Notes under the pieces: generated by a model
What the model was told of the DNA's origin: nothing
Seen by the model: only the letters and a program-made list of their open reading frames with translations
Database searches by the model: none
Translations under genes and position numbers: made by a program
Source: an uncultured Bacteroidaceae bacterium
GTDB lineage: Bacteria; Bacteroidota; Bacteroidia; Bacteroidales; Bacteroidaceae
NCBI GenBank assembly: GCA_905235305.1
Contig: CAJOLC010000019.1
Span: 24,583 to 88,582, forward strand
Length of the DNA: 64,000 nt
Direction: 5' to 3'
Shown here: positions 52,843-63,891 of the stretch, piece after piece
Layout of the letters: each line of letters opens with the position of its first letter
Numbering within the stretch: the stretch's first letter is position 1

Positions 52843-54651
52843 CTATTTCTTCCAGACGAAACGGTAGGCAAAGCGGCGGTTGGGGGCAGTGTCGCCAGTG
52901 GTCGAGATGCTGATGATGTCGTCGGGATTGCTGGGATTGTCGGCCCATTTAAAGGCGAAGGAGAACGCTTTCCCTGTCTTTCCGAGAAGTTTTCGAGGCA
53001 CTGCCAACTCAACCACATTGCCCCGAGTGGCAAAGGGATAAGTGCCTTCTGCCGGACTGATGATGCAGTCGTAGGTTCCGTCTTCGTCGGTGTCGATGTA
53101 GAGAAGCATCCAGTTCGGGTCGGTGAAGGGCGTAAGAGCGTCGGCAGTTTCTGCGGCAAAGTAGACGTTCACCTTGTCGACGGCAACAAGCAGGCGCGTT
53201 ATGTCGTTGCGTCCACTGCTGTCCGTATAGTGATGGTCGCCGTAACCGTCATAGTCTCTATGCAGGACATCGCCACGCGTATCAAGGTAACAGCTGTCCG
53301 GCAGCCATTCGTCGAGACTGCCGTCCACTGTTATCTGCTGGTATCCACTGTGAATAGGCATGGGCTGCACGCCTTTATAGCGGCGGATGTTCTGCACCAT
53401 CTGCATATAATAATTGTCGGTCCAGCCGTCTTTCATCGGAGCGATGGTGCGGTTGAACTCAGCATTGTATTGGTCGACGAAGTAGAAAGGATTGTCTTTC
53501 CTGCCAAGGAAGTCAAGGTGCATCTCAGCTTGTCCGCTGGGATCCTTGCCGTTGCGATACTTCCCGGCCGTCCATTCGTTCCAATCATTAAGGTAGATGA
53601 AGTCAGGATCAACCTGCAAGGCTTCGTCCCAGCGTTCTTGGAAATAGATTCCATACTGCGAGAGAGGCTGTCCGTCGGATGCCAAAGGCATATCCTTCCC
53701 ATCGAGAGGCGGTTCGCCGGACGCCCGCTTCCAGCTCTTTCCCACAATGCTCAGAGGATGCTGTGCAGGCGTGACGGCCATCTGCTCCATGCGTCCCTGG
53801 TGCCTGGCACACAGTTCCTCGGGACTGAGGGCAGCCACTTCCTTGTCGTTCAGCTGGTAGCCAAAGCTCCATTTGTCTTCGCCTCCGACGTATCGCTCGC
53901 CAGCCCATTCGTAATAGCCCCACCACATGTTCCTCAGCGTAAAGAAGGTTTTGACCTCTTCGCTGTAGTCTTTGTTCTGCTGACCGCCATTGGGATTGGC
54001 ATCGACACTTGGCGTTGCATTGTAAAGAAGCAAGGGTTTGCCGTCGAAATAATACCAGCAATCCTCGTATCGCCGCGTCTTGTAATAGCGTTCGTAAAGG
54101 CTTTGCACCACGTCAATCACGTTACCGTTGAACGCCCAGAAGCAGAATTTAGGCACTTTGTTACCCAAAGCCTTCATCTCCTGCATGGTTTGGAAGAGGA
54201 CTTCCCATTCGTCCCAATAGCAGACGGCATTCGTCACGTCCATGATGAGCACGTCAACTCCGGCATCGGCAAGCATCGAAAGGTCGTGGAAGCACACATA
54301 TCTGTCCTTGCTGAGGAAGTAGCCATACTCGGGTTCGCCCCAGTGATAAGTGGCATAAGGAATGTCTGGATTGCCTCTCGTACACATGGAATCAGCCTCG
54401 ATGCACTTCGTCACGTCGTAGGTATAAGGCTGTCCGTCGTGATGATCGGCAGTGTGCCATGTGATGTAGAAGATGCCTACATGGCGTTCTTTGTCAGTCT
54501 TGATAGGATACTCCTCAGCAGTCGGCAACCTGCGGCCCAAGGCATCGATGGCAACCCAGCTCCTTTCCATGCCTCCGCCCTGTAAGGGAAACGCTTCTTG
54601 CCCCCATAGAGAGGCAGCAAGAAACAACAAACAGGGGAGATACTTTCTCAT
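52843..54651 (-). CDS. Secreted putative glycoside hydrolase with CBM9-like tail
   Basis: 602 residues with a signal peptide (MRKYLPCLLFLAASLWG). The main domain resembles GH71/GH99-type barrels (VGIFYITWHTADH, DAGVDVLIMDVTNAVCYWDEW, FIYLNDWNEWTAGKY with Glu), and the family is not certain. The last about 170 residues (ITVDGSLDEWLPDSCYLDTR, MLLYIDTDEDGTYDCI) look like a CBM9/DOMON beta-sandwich. It probably acts on a host or plant glycan. No enzymatic assignment is possible from this alone. Confidence 0.7.
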   Translation of the reverse strand: MRKYLPCLLFLAASLWGQEAFPLQGGGMERSWVAIDALGRRLPTAEEYPIKTDKERHVGIFYITWHTADHHDGQPYTYDVTKCIEADSMCTRGNPDIPYATYHWGEPEYGYFLSKDRYVCFHDLSMLADAGVDVLIMDVTNAVCYWDEWEVLFQTMQEMKALGNKVPKFCFWAFNGNVIDVVQSLYERYYKTRRYEDCWYYFDGKPLLLYNATPSVDANPNGGQQNKDYSEEVKTFFTLRNMWWGYYEWAGERYVGGEDKWSFGYQLNDKEVAALSPEELCARHQGRMEQMAVTPAQHPLSIVGKSWKRASGEPPLDGKDMPLASDGQPLSQYGIYFQERWDEALQVDPDFIYLNDWNEWTAGKYRNGKDPSGQAEMHLDFLGRKDNPFYFVDQYNAEFNRTIAPMKDGWTDNYYMQMVQNIRRYKGVQPMPIHSGYQQITVDGSLDEWLPDSCYLDTRGDVLHRDYDGYGDHHYTDSSGRNDITRLLVAVDKVNVYFAAETADALTPFTDPNWMLLYIDTDEDGTYDCIISPAEGTYPFATRGNVVELAVPRKLLGKTGKAFSFAFKWADNPSNPDDIISISTTGDTAPNRRFAYRFVWKK

Positions 54652-54688
54652 GACAAAGAAATAAAACCACCCTTGGTGAAAGGGATCA

Positions 54689-56491
54689 TTACTCTTTATT
54701 CGCTCTCTTTCGCTCCAAATGGTCGAGGATAACCTTACGCATTCGCATACTCTTCGGCGTAACCTCTACATATTCATCTGCCTTGATGTACTCCAAAGCC
54801 TCTTCGAGCGAGAAGATTGTGGCAGGGATGATGTGCGCCTTCTCATCGGTACCGCTGGCACGGACATTGGTAAGCTGCTTTGCTTTGCAGACATTGATGA
54901 CGATATCATTCTCGTGAACATGCTCGCCGACCACTTGGCCCGCATAAACCTGGTCTTGAGGCTCGATGAAGAAACGGCCACGATCCTGCAAATGATCTAT
55001 GGCGTAAGCGTAGGCATTGCCAGTCTCAAGAGCAATGAGAGAGCCGTTGACGCGACGGTTGATGTCGCCCTTGTAGGGTTGATATTCCTTGAAGCGATGG
55101 GCGATGATGGCTTCGCCCTGACTTGCCGTGAGCATATTCGTGCGAAGACCTATAATGCCTCGGGAAGGGATGAGGAACTCGATGTTGACACGCTCGCCCT
55201 GACTCTCCATGCTTGTCATCTCGCCTTTCCGCCTCGTCACCATGTCGATCATCTTCGACGAGAACTCTTCCGGCACGTTGATTGTCATTTCTTCTATGGG
55301 CTCGCACTTCACGCCGTCTATCTCTTTATAGATGACCTGCGGCTGTCCGACCTGTAGTTCGTAGCCTTCGCGGCGCATCGTCTCAATGAGAACAGAGAGA
55401 TGCAAGACGCCGCGACCAGAGACTATCCAACGGTCGGTGTAGCCCTCGGGTACTTCGACACGCAGGGCAAGGTTCTTCTCCAGCTCGCGCTCCAGACGTT
55501 CACCTATGTGGCGGCTCGTGCAGTACTTTCCTTCTTTGCCGAAGAAAGGCGAGTCGTTGATGGTGAAAAGCATGGACATCGTCGGTTCGTCGATGCTGAT
55601 GGGAGGCAAAGGTTCAGGATTCTCGAAGTCGCAAATGGTGTCGCCTATCTCGAAATGCTCCAGCCCGACGATGGCACAGATGTCGCCCGAGCTGACTTCT
55701 GCAGTCTTCTGGCGTCCCATGCCTGTAAAAGTATGAAGTTCCTTGATGCGAGTCTTCTCGGTTTGACCATTGCGGTGAGCGATGGTGATGTTCATGCCTT
55801 CCCTGAGCGTGCCGCGATGAACCCTGCCCACTGCTATGCGACCTGTATAGGTACTATAGTCAAGGCTGGTGATGAGCATCTGGGGCGTGCCTTCCAGCAC
55901 CTCAGGCTCGGGGATATATTTGAGGATGCAGTCCAGCAGATAAGTAATGTCCCCGGTCGGTGTGTTCCAATCTTCTGCCATCCAGCCTTGCTTTGCAGAG
56001 CCATAGATAACAGGGAAGTCGAGCTGGTCCTCAGTAGCATCCAGGTCACACATCAAGTCGAACACCATCTCGTAGACTTCTTCCGGACGGCAATTTGGCT
56101 TGTCGACCTTATTGATGACGACCACAGGTTTCAAGCCAATCTGCAGTGCCTTCTGCAAGACGAAACGTGTCTGCGGCATCGGCCCCTCGAAGGCATCGAC
56201 CAGCAGCAAGCAGCCGTCTGCCATGTTGAGCACACGTTCCACTTCGCCACCGAAATCGCTGTGTCCCGGCGTGTCAATGATGTTTATCTTCGTATTCTTG
56301 TAATTGATGCTGACGTTCTTGGAGAGGATAGTGATGCCACGTTCCCTTTCCAGTTCGTTGTTGTCGAGCATGAGTTCGCCTGTCTGCTGGTTCTCTCGGA
56401 AGAGATTACCTGCCAGAAGCATTTTATCCACGAGTGTCGTCTTGCCGTGATCGACGTGTGCAATGATTGCTATATTCCTGATGCTTTGCAT
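54689..56491 (-). CDS. typA: Ribosome-associated GTPase TypA/BipA
   Basis: 600 residues. EF-G-like GTPase: [16 protein letters not shown] (G1), RGITI (G2), DTPGHSDF (G3), NKVDKPNC (G4), with the BipA-specific C-terminal domain ending [14 protein letters not shown]. It acts on the ribosome in stress and assembly. TAATTTTG on the minus strand at 56512-56519 may be its -7 motif. Confidence 0.96.
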   Translation of the reverse strand: MQSIRNIAIIAHVDHGKTTLVDKMLLAGNLFRENQQTGELMLDNNELERERGITILSKNVSINYKNTKINIIDTPGHSDFGGEVERVLNMADGCLLLVDAFEGPMPQTRFVLQKALQIGLKPVVVINKVDKPNCRPEEVYEMVFDLMCDLDATEDQLDFPVIYGSAKQGWMAEDWNTPTGDITYLLDCILKYIPEPEVLEGTPQMLITSLDYSTYTGRIAVGRVHRGTLREGMNITIAHRNGQTEKTRIKELHTFTGMGRQKTAEVSSGDICAIVGLEHFEIGDTICDFENPEPLPPISIDEPTMSMLFTINDSPFFGKEGKYCTSRHIGERLERELEKNLALRVEVPEGYTDRWIVSGRGVLHLSVLIETMRREGYELQVGQPQVIYKEIDGVKCEPIEEMTINVPEEFSSKMIDMVTRRKGEMTSMESQGERVNIEFLIPSRGIIGLRTNMLTASQGEAIIAHRFKEYQPYKGDINRRVNGSLIALETGNAYAYAIDHLQDRGRFFIEPQDQVYAGQVVGEHVHENDIVINVCKAKQLTNVRASGTDEKAHIIPATIFSLEEALEYIKADEYVEVTPKSMRMRKVILDHLERKRANKE

Positions 56492-56619
56492 ATACTTTTC
56501 AATTTCGGCGGCAAAATTACAAAAAATCCTTCAAATACTATAGCTATTTGTTTAAAGAATTTCATTTTGCTGGCGAAGAACTAACAAGAGATACGAGAAA
56601 CATACTCTGAATCGTACAC

Positions 56620-56953
56620 ATGAACAGACTTCAGAACATTATCTGTCTCACTTCTCTTCTCATCTTCTTTCTGGTGTCTACTGAGCAGATTGATATCTTG
56701 GCCAGGCATGTCTTCACGTCAGGTTGATAACGGCTTACCTGCAGAAACGGGTATGGCTATAGTCTTTCAAATCCGCGCCAGACTACTATTCCGATGTACG
56801 AGGACTACCAGGCCACGGGCAAGCCACGCTTGATAAAGACCTACGAGAGCAAAGAATCCGGCGGCATCTACCTGAACCGCTTCCCGAAACTCGAGACAGG
56901 TAGGAATGATATTCTGCACGGGCTCAGCAGCGACGACAAAGATGTTTGTAAAA
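56620..56953 (+). pseudogene. Possible decayed gene fragment
   Basis: A short ORF at 56620 starts with a signal-like peptide (MNRLQNIICLTSLLIFFLVS) and soon meets TGA TAA. After the stops the same frame continues with a structured-looking stretch (PRQTTIPMYEDYQATGKPRL, YLNRFPKLETG). This looks like one secreted protein interrupted by stop codons. I do not recognise the family. The 22-bp array follows directly. The rest of the gap to 57240 shows no gene. Confidence 0.35.
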
Positions 56954-57052
56954 GCGACGCGTCCCTATGGGCAGAGCGACGCGTCCCTATGGGCAATGCG
57001 ACACGTCCCTATGGGCAGAGCGACGCGTCCCTTTTGGCAGAGCGACTATAGG
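56954..57052. repeat. 22-bp-period tandem array (GCGACGCGTCCCTATGGGCAGA)
   Basis: Units at 56954, 56976, 56998, 57020 and a partial one at 57042, exactly 22 bases apart and nearly identical. It is the best-preserved array in the window. It lies between typA and the 3' end of tilS. Confidence 0.9.
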
Positions 57053-57240
57053 ATTTAAAAAACGTCACATGTCAAGCTGGGCAATTGGGCTGCAGTCAAT
57101 ATAAACTTTCTCAGGCCGTTTTTTCGCCGGACACCAATAGTTCATTCTTAGCCCTTATATCTGCCCGAGAGTCGGAAAGCATCACCGGAGGCTTTTGTCA
57201 CAAACAAATCCCACGGCTTCACAGGCGCATCCTGCCCGAT

Positions 57241-58566
57241 TCACACGGACAGTTTCAGAATTCGACTGGTGCTTTCGGTAACCCTGTAACGATTGTCGCT
57301 GCGATGTCCGATGAGCCAGATGATGTCCTCACCATGGGTCGCCACAAACGTCTCTGCTTTCTCGAAGCGACTCAACTTGACATCAGTGAGGAAATCACTT
57401 ACCAATTTCCTCCCTTTCATGCCGAATGGCACAAAGGAATCGCCTTCACGAACCAGCCGTACTTCAATGGGCTTCGTCAGCAGGTCTGCATCAAAGTAGG
57501 CAATATTGCGGCCGGTCTCGCCGATGCATGACACCAACTCTTCACGGATCTGCGGTGGGGTTTTGACTTTTGAAAGCTGAATTTCGGTTTGTATTAGTGC
57601 ATCACGGTCTCGCAGGACACTGTGCGACTTCGACGACCACATCTTGCCCACCTCGCTTTTTGCCGACAAAAGCATCTCCTCCTCCTGAGAGTTATTGAAT
57701 CCCTTTCCCACAAGCCATTCATGCAATAACGACTGATGATGGCCTGCCAAGGCAGAAAGGGGGAATCGGCCTTCCGTAATTCCAAGCTCCCGCGACGTCG
57801 CCTCTATACCTTTCTGATAATAAGGCAGGCTCTCCCTGACGATGTCTCCGGCAAGACAAAGATGGCGGACGGCAGCCGGGTTGAGTTCCCGGAGCAAAGG
57901 CATGACGTCCAGGCGAATGCGGTTCCTCAAGTAAGTGCGTTCGTTGTTCGAACTGTCCGTGACGTACGACTGCCCCCGCGACTTCAGATATGCCAGGATC
58001 TCTTCTCGGTTCAGGCAAAGCAACGGGCGGATGATGCCGTCACGCCATGCCGGCATACCAGTCAAACCGCGCAATCCGGTGCCTCGAATCAGGTTGAGGA
58101 TCAGCGTCTCCGCCTGGTCATCACGATGGTGAGCCACCGCAACACACGCCTCGTCTCGGTCGGTTTCCAGGGGGGAATCCTGCGACTTGCCTTGTCGGAC
58201 CTCCTCCGACCTTTCCTCCTCACGGACACGTTCTAACTCCTCGCGGAACCAGGCGTAACGAAGTTCGCGGGCAGCCATCTCGATGCTCACGCCATGCTGT
58301 CTCGCATAGTCCTCCGTTTCGAAGTGACGAATGGCCAAGGGTACACCGTTCTGCCGACACAGTTCCTCCGCAAAAGTCTGGTCACGGTTCGACTCCTCAC
58401 CGCGCAGATGAAAGTTGCAATGCAGGGCCTTCACCTTGTAACCCAGTTCCTTCATGATGAGGAGAAGGGCAGTGGAATCAGCACCTCCGCTCAACGCGAC
58501 GAGAACTGCAGACCGAGGCCTCAGCAGAATCTCCCTGTCGATATACGCCTTAACCTTCTCAATCAT
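57241..58566 (-). CDS. tilS: tRNA(Ile)-lysidine synthetase
   Basis: 441 residues. N-type ATP pyrophosphatase loop SGGADSTALL, then HHRDDQAETLILNLIRGTGLRGLTGM, with TilS C-terminal domains. It converts the wobble C of tRNA-Ile(CAU) to lysidine. Between WFREELE and ACVAVAHHRDD it has about 30 extra, strongly charged residues (RVREEERSEEVRQGKSQDSP) not usual for the family. Its start overlaps the recN stop by 4 bases. Confidence 0.93.
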   Translation of the reverse strand: MIEKVKAYIDREILLRPRSAVLVALSGGADSTALLLIMKELGYKVKALHCNFHLRGEESNRDQTFAEELCRQNGVPLAIRHFETEDYARQHGVSIEMAARELRYAWFREELERVREEERSEEVRQGKSQDSPLETDRDEACVAVAHHRDDQAETLILNLIRGTGLRGLTGMPAWRDGIIRPLLCLNREEILAYLKSRGQSYVTDSSNNERTYLRNRIRLDVMPLLRELNPAAVRHLCLAGDIVRESLPYYQKGIEATSRELGITEGRFPLSALAGHHQSLLHEWLVGKGFNNSQEEEMLLSAKSEVGKMWSSKSHSVLRDRDALIQTEIQLSKVKTPPQIREELVSCIGETGRNIAYFDADLLTKPIEVRLVREGDSFVPFGMKGRKLVSDFLTDVKLSRFEKAETFVATHGEDIIWLIGHRSDNRYRVTESTSRILKLSV

Positions 58567-60232
58567 TTCCCTTGCAGCAGTTGTCGTGCATTCTCCTTTG
58601 CCGCTTCCGTCACATTACTGCCGCTGAGCATGTGCGCAAGTTCGGCAACTCGACCTGCCTCGTCCAGTCGCTTGATGTGTGTCAGGGTGCGACTTCCCGT
58701 GTCTTCCTTGTAGACAAGATAATGCGCATCGCCTTTAGCGGCTATTTGTGGAAGGTGAGTGATGGCAAGGACTTGCTGACCAGCACCCTTGCTCATCTGC
58801 GACATAATTTGTGACATCGAGCTTGCCACCTTGCCGCTGACGCCGGTATCTATCTCGTCGAAGACAATCGTCGGCAGATGCCTCTTCTTGCTTGTCAGTG
58901 CTTTCAGGGCAAGCATCACTCTCGACATCTCGCCGCCACTTGCCACGTCTGCCAACGGCCTTGGAGCCATGTTCTTATTGGCAGAGAAGAGGAAGTTCAC
59001 ATTGTCTGTGCCTGAAGGCAGCAACTCCTCTGCTTGCGTCACTTCGGCCCTGAACTCAGCTGCCGGCATATCCATCGACACAAGTGCCTCTGCCACAAGT
59101 TTCTCCACCTGCTTCGAGGCGCTCCGGCGACCGGCAGAAAGCTTCTCGGCAAGGCTCTTGGCCCCTGAGGTCTCGGCATCTATCAGCTCTCGGAGTTCCT
59201 TTATAGTCTCCTCGGAACCTGAGATTTGTGAAAGTCGCGAACGAATATCCTCGGCAAGGCTGGCAAGTTCTTCCGACGAGCCGACATGATGCTTCTGTTC
59301 AAGGGAGAAGAGACTGTCGAGCCGCTCCGTCACTTGTTGAAGGCGGGCAGGGTTGTACTCCACATCTTCTGCAAGGCTATTGACGTCGCGGGCAATATCT
59401 CTCACCTCAAGCAGGACACTTTCAAGGCGCTCCCTGTAGTCCCCCACGCGAGGATATATATCACTTATCTGCTGCATGGCATGCGTCGCACTGCGCAAAG
59501 CATCGATGACGCCGCCTTCCTCACTGTCATTGCCGTTAAGCAACGCATCAATTCCAGAGAGAGCCACCTTGATATCCTCTGCATGCGAGAGTGTACTCTG
59601 CAGCTCCCTCAGCTCTTCATCTTCCCCGGGCAGGGGTCTGAACTCGTCAATCTGGTCGAGTTGATAGCGTAAATAATCCTCCTCGTCTTGTCTCTTCGCC
59701 AGGTCTTCTTCGAGAGCCTTGAGCTTGCGACGCGCCTCGACGATTCGCATGTAGGAAGCATGATACTGACTTATTATGTCCTGATGCCCAGCCACTGTGT
59801 CCACGATGCCCAACTGGAAAGCAGGATTCTCGAGCAACAAGTTGCTGTGCTGCGAGTGGATGTCGAGTAAACAAAGGGCAATCTTGCGAAGGACTGAGGC
59901 GCTGACAGGTGTGTCGTTGACGAAAGCACGGCTCTTCCCATTCGACGAGACCTCTCTGCGGAGGATACATTCCGTGGGTTCATAGTCGAGCTCATTCTCC
60001 TCGAAGACACTTTTCATATCATAACCTTCGATATTGAAGATGCCCTGCATTTAGCAGTCCCGGGCATGATGGCACCTGAATCTGCCCGCACTCCCATCAG
60101 CAGACCAAGGGCCCCGAGAATGATGGACTTGCCTGCGCCCGTCTCTCCCGTCATGACAGAAAAGCCGTGTTGGAAGTCTATGTCAAGCGACTCAATGAGT
60201 ACGTAGTTATTAATGGTCAGATGCGTTAACAT
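58563..60232 (-). pseudogene. recN: Frameshifted DNA repair protein RecN
   Basis: Two overlapping frames: the first (60232 to 60014) has the ATP-binding head MLTHLTINNYVLIESLDI and Walker A GETGAGKS; the second (from about 60050) carries the coiled coil and the C-terminal FDEIDTGVSGKVASSM. The break is at about 60044-60048. Homologues read KC, about four residues, then a beta strand, while here only two bases (AG) separate TGC from GGCATC. RecN is an SMC-like protein of double-strand-break repair. Either a real loss or an assembly indel. Confidence 0.9.
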
Positions 60233-60241
60233 AATAACAGT

Positions 60242-63200
60242 TTATAGTTCATATTTCTCGATTTGCTTCAAGAACTCAACAGCCTCGGAGATTGTCTTGA
60301 CATCGTCGACGAGAAGACTCATCTTACCCTTGTCGAGCTTGAAATGACATCGGTAAGCATTGGCTTTTGCAAAGTCCACTACTTGTCCGAAGACACGTCC
60401 GTTGTAGAAAGGATTGTCGGCATCAGGACCAAAGAAAAGCCTTGCATGGCCTGCTTTCAAGACGAAACGCTCGCAGCCAAAGTGCTTGCCAAGACGGCGG
60501 AGCGTCACGACTTTCAGCAGATCGTCCGCCTCCTGTGGCAAGGGACCGAACCTGTCGACAAGTCTCCCTCGGAACAGCTCCACATCTTCATCCCGCTCCA
60601 TAGCATCGAGTTCTCGGTAAAGAAGCATCCTCTCGCTTGACGTCGGGACATATTCCTCGCTGAAGTACATGGGCAGATTGCTGTCGAGCTGACAGTCATC
60701 CACGACCTCGTTGCTTGCAGAAACACTGCCATCCCTGACCTCTTCTGCATAGAGCTCATGAAACTCCTCGTTGCGAAGCTCTGTTACCGCCTGGGAAAGT
60801 ATCTTCTGATAAGTCTCGTAACCAAGGTCGGCAATGAAGCCGCTCTGCTCAGCGCCAAGCAAGTTCCCTGCGCCACGAATGTCGAGATCCTGCATCGCTA
60901 TGTGTATGCCACTGCCAAGGTCGCTGAAGTTCTCGATAGCTTGCAGCCTACGTCTTGCATCAACATTGAGCACAGACAGTGGCGGCGCAAGAAGATAGCA
61001 GAAAGCTTTCTTGTTAGAGCGCCCTACCCTGCCTCGCATCTGATGAAGGTCGGAGAGGCCGAAGTTGTGTGCGCCATTGATGATGATGGTGTTGGCATTG
61101 GGGATGTCTAGGCCACTCTCGATTATAGTTGTGGAGAGAAGTACGTCATATTCATAGTTCATGAAGTCAATCATCACCTTTTCCAGCTCCTCTGGCGACA
61201 TCTTGCCGTGAGCCACTGCCACACGACAATCCGGCACATGCTTACGAACGAGCTCGGCAAGTTCCGGCAACTGGCTTATGCGGTTGTTGACGAAGAACAC
61301 CTGTCCGCTTCTGCTCATCTCGAACTCGATGGCCTCTGCTATGACTTCGGCACTGAACTGGCAGAGCTGCGTCTGTATAGGATAACGATTGGGGGGCGGC
61401 GTTTGGATGACGCTCAGGTCTCTTGCTCCCATCAGGGAGAACTGCAAGGTGCGAGGTATTGGCGTGGCTGTCAGGGTTAGGGTGTCGACGTTGGTCTTGA
61501 GCTGGCGTAACTTCTCCTTTGTAGAGACACCAAACTTCTGCTCCTCGTCAATAATGAGAAGCCCCAGGTCTTTGAACTTGACAGTCTTGCCGATGAGCTT
61601 ATGCGTACCTATTATAATATTGACACTGCCGTCCTTCAAGCCTTCGAGCACCTGCTTCGTCTGTTGAGGCGTACGAGCACGCGTCAGGTATTCAATCTTG
61701 ACGGGAAAGTCTTTCAGGCGGCTCCGGAAGGTTTGGAAATGCTGATAAGCCAGCACGGTCGTCGGGACGAGAATTGCGACCTGCTTGTTGTCGGCACATG
61801 CCTTGAAGGCAGCCCTGACTGCCACTTCCGTCTTGCCAAAGCCGACATCGCCACAGACAAGTCTGTCCATTGGCCTTTGTCTTTCCATGTCGGACTTGAC
61901 ATCTTGTGTGGCTTTGAGTTGGTCGGGTGTATCTTCATAAAGGAAACTCGCCTCGAGTTCGTGTTGCATGAAGCTGTCGTGGCTGAAGGCGAAGCCCTTT
62001 TCCTCGCGGCGACGCGAGTAGAGCAGGATGAGGTCGCGAGCAATGTCCTTAATCTTCTTCTTCGTCCTTTCCTTCATGCGTTCCCAGGCACCAGTCCCGA
62101 GACGGCTGACGCGGGGCGGCTCGCCTTCTCGGCCTTTGTACTTGGAGACTTTGTGAAGGGAATGGATGGAGACATAGACATTGTCGCCAGCCGAATATGT
62201 TATCTTGATGACTTCCTGCATCTGGTCGCCATTCTGCATCGTGACCAGACCTCCGAAACGTCCTACACCGTAATCAATGTGGACCACATAGTCGCCTATC
62301 TCAAACTGCTGCAGCTCCTTGAGCGTCAGTGCAACCTTACCTCCTGTGGCTTTATCGCTGCGAAGGTTGTAGCGATGGAAGCGGTCGAAGATCTGATGGT
62401 CCGTAAAGATGGCGACATTGAGGTCATCGTCGATAAAGCCTGCATGCAGAGCATGGCTGACAGGGGTGAACCGTATGCCTGTCTCCTTATCGTGGAAGAT
62501 GCTCTCCAGGCGGTCGGTCTGCTTTTGGCTGTCGGCCAAGATATAGAGGTCCGTGCCGTTGTCCTGCAACTTCTGGAAAGCAGAGATCAGCAAGTCGAAG
62601 TTCTTCTGGAAGAGGGGTTGCGGGTGTGTGTGGAACTGGATTGAGGAATGAGGCTCAGAACTCATGGCCGCCATCGGCTTTAATTCGATGCGGCGGAAGC
62701 CCACTATCTGCTGCTTGAATGCTTCTGGCTCGACGAGCACCTGCTCCTTCGACAATGCCTCGGAAGCCTCCTCCTGCTGAACCGTAATGGCCGACTGGCT
62801 AAAGCCTGCCTTATATGTCTGCTCCACCGTTTCGCAGAGGAACAGCAGGTCCTTCGTGACAAGCACCGCATCTTCTGGCAGGAACGAGAGGAAGCTCTCA
62901 CGGCCTATGTCCCCGCCATCCATTTCAGGCACAATCGTGATGCTCTCCTGACGCTCATTGCTGAGCTGACTGTGCACCTCGAAGGTCCGTATACTGTCCA
63001 CCACATCGCCGAAGAAGTCGATACGGTAAGGCAGCTCGTGCGAGAAGGAATAGACATCGATGATGCTGCCACGAACTGCAAACTGTCCTGGCTCGTAGAC
63101 ATAATCCGTCCTCCTGAAGCCGAAGCTGAACAACGTCTCCTGCACGAACATGATATCGACGCGTTCACCCACACTCAGGCTCAAAGTCTGCTCCCTGAGC

Positions 63201-63625
63201 TTCTGCTTCGTTACAACAAGCTCCGAGAGGGCTTCAGGATGCGACACGACAAAAAGAGGCAAGCTGCCGGCTGAGAGCCTGCTGAGCACCTCAGTCCGCA
63301 GAATCTCCTGCCCTGCATTGCGCGTACCGAACTTGATGGCACGCCTGTAGCTGCTCGGGAAGAAGAGCACCTGCTCATCCCCCAACAGACGCGTCAGGTC
63401 GTGATAGAAATAGCCCGCCTCTTCCTCGTCATCGAGCACGAAGACATAAGGCACATTCAGCACCTGCGGAGCCTTCCCTGCCAGCGACGCGAACACAAGA
63501 GGAGCCAGGCTTCCCTGCAGTCCGGAAAGCTGTATCGACTTATTGGTTCCCTTTTGCAGTGCAAGTGCAAGGGACTTCACGCCTGGATGCCGGGCAAAGA
63601 TGTCCAGCAGTTTCTGTATCTCCAT
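60242..63625 (-). CDS. mfd: Transcription-repair coupling factor Mfd
   Basis: Start set at 63625 (MEIQKLLDIFARHPG); the 23 codons before it lie on the promoter. About 1,127 residues: a UvrB-like N-terminal part, the RNA polymerase-binding tudor region (GDYVVHIDYGVGRFGGLV), helicase Walker A CGDVGFGKTEVAVRAAF, DEEQ (IIDEEQKFG), and TRCF C-terminus. It removes stalled RNA polymerase and recruits UvrA. Full length. Confidence 0.95.
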   Translation of the reverse strand: MEIQKLLDIFARHPGVKSLALALQKGTNKSIQLSGLQGSLAPLVFASLAGKAPQVLNVPYVFVLDDEEEAGYFYHDLTRLLGDEQVLFFPSSYRRAIKFGTRNAGQEILRTEVLSRLSAGSLPLFVVSHPEALSELVVTKQKLREQTLSLSVGERVDIMFVQETLFSFGFRRTDYVYEPGQFAVRGSIIDVYSFSHELPYRIDFFGDVVDSIRTFEVHSQLSNERQESITIVPEMDGGDIGRESFLSFLPEDAVLVTKDLLFLCETVEQTYKAGFSQSAITVQQEEASEALSKEQVLVEPEAFKQQIVGFRRIELKPMAAMSSEPHSSIQFHTHPQPLFQKNFDLLISAFQKLQDNGTDLYILADSQKQTDRLESIFHDKETGIRFTPVSHALHAGFIDDDLNVAIFTDHQIFDRFHRYNLRSDKATGGKVALTLKELQQFEIGDYVVHIDYGVGRFGGLVTMQNGDQMQEVIKITYSAGDNVYVSIHSLHKVSKYKGREGEPPRVSRLGTGAWERMKERTKKKIKDIARDLILLYSRRREEKGFAFSHDSFMQHELEASFLYEDTPDQLKATQDVKSDMERQRPMDRLVCGDVGFGKTEVAVRAAFKACADNKQVAILVPTTVLAYQHFQTFRSRLKDFPVKIEYLTRARTPQQTKQVLEGLKDGSVNIIIGTHKLIGKTVKFKDLGLLIIDEEQKFGVSTKEKLRQLKTNVDTLTLTATPIPRTLQFSLMGARDLSVIQTPPPNRYPIQTQLCQFSAEVIAEAIEFEMSRSGQVFFVNNRISQLPELAELVRKHVPDCRVAVAHGKMSPEELEKVMIDFMNYEYDVLLSTTIIESGLDIPNANTIIINGAHNFGLSDLHQMRGRVGRSNKKAFCYLLAPPLSVLNVDARRRLQAIENFSDLGSGIHIAMQDLDIRGAGNLLGAEQSGFIADLGYETYQKILSQAVTELRNEEFHELYAEEVRDGSVSASNEVVDDCQLDSNLPMYFSEEYVPTSSERMLLYRELDAMERDEDVELFRGRLVDRFGPLPQEADDLLKVVTLRRLGKHFGCERFVLKAGHARLFFGPDADNPFYNGRVFGQVVDFAKANAYRCHFKLDKGKMSLLVDDVKTISEAVEFLKQIEKYEL

Positions 63626-63633
63626 TTTGACGG

Positions 63634-63686
63634 CAAAGATACGAATAAGCAAGCGAAATACCAAATTTATTTGAGTATTTCCGAGC
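63634..63686 (-). promoter_or_regulatory. Promoter cassette for mfd (diverged copy)
   Basis: On the minus strand: CGCTCGGAAATA tag, TTTG at 63662-63665, 20-base spacer, TATCTTTG at 63634-63641. It shares TATTTCGCTTGCTTATTCGT with the cassettes at 11261, 37695 and 38087. A second, degraded half copy (ACGAATAAGCAAGCCAAACA) sits at about 63714-63745. Confidence 0.75.
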
Positions 63687-63891
63687 GCGAGCACCTTCAG
63701 CCAAAGACCAAAACACGAATAAGCAAGCCAAACACCACATTTATCCTTTTATCCCGAATCAGCCATCATGATTTAAGCTTCGGAGGCCGTCGCCCGAAAG
63801 ACACAGCCATGAAGGCTCCTTCATTCCTTTATTCTTTCATCCCTTCTATCCCTCACTCCTTCATTTTTTCATTTCTTCATTCTTTCATTTC

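Noticed and set aside
53230-54585. 451-residue plus-strand ORF
   Set aside because: Antisense to the putative glycosidase, which has a signal peptide and conserved aromatic motifs.
61601-62644. 347-residue plus-strand ORF
   Set aside because: Antisense to mfd, no family resemblance.
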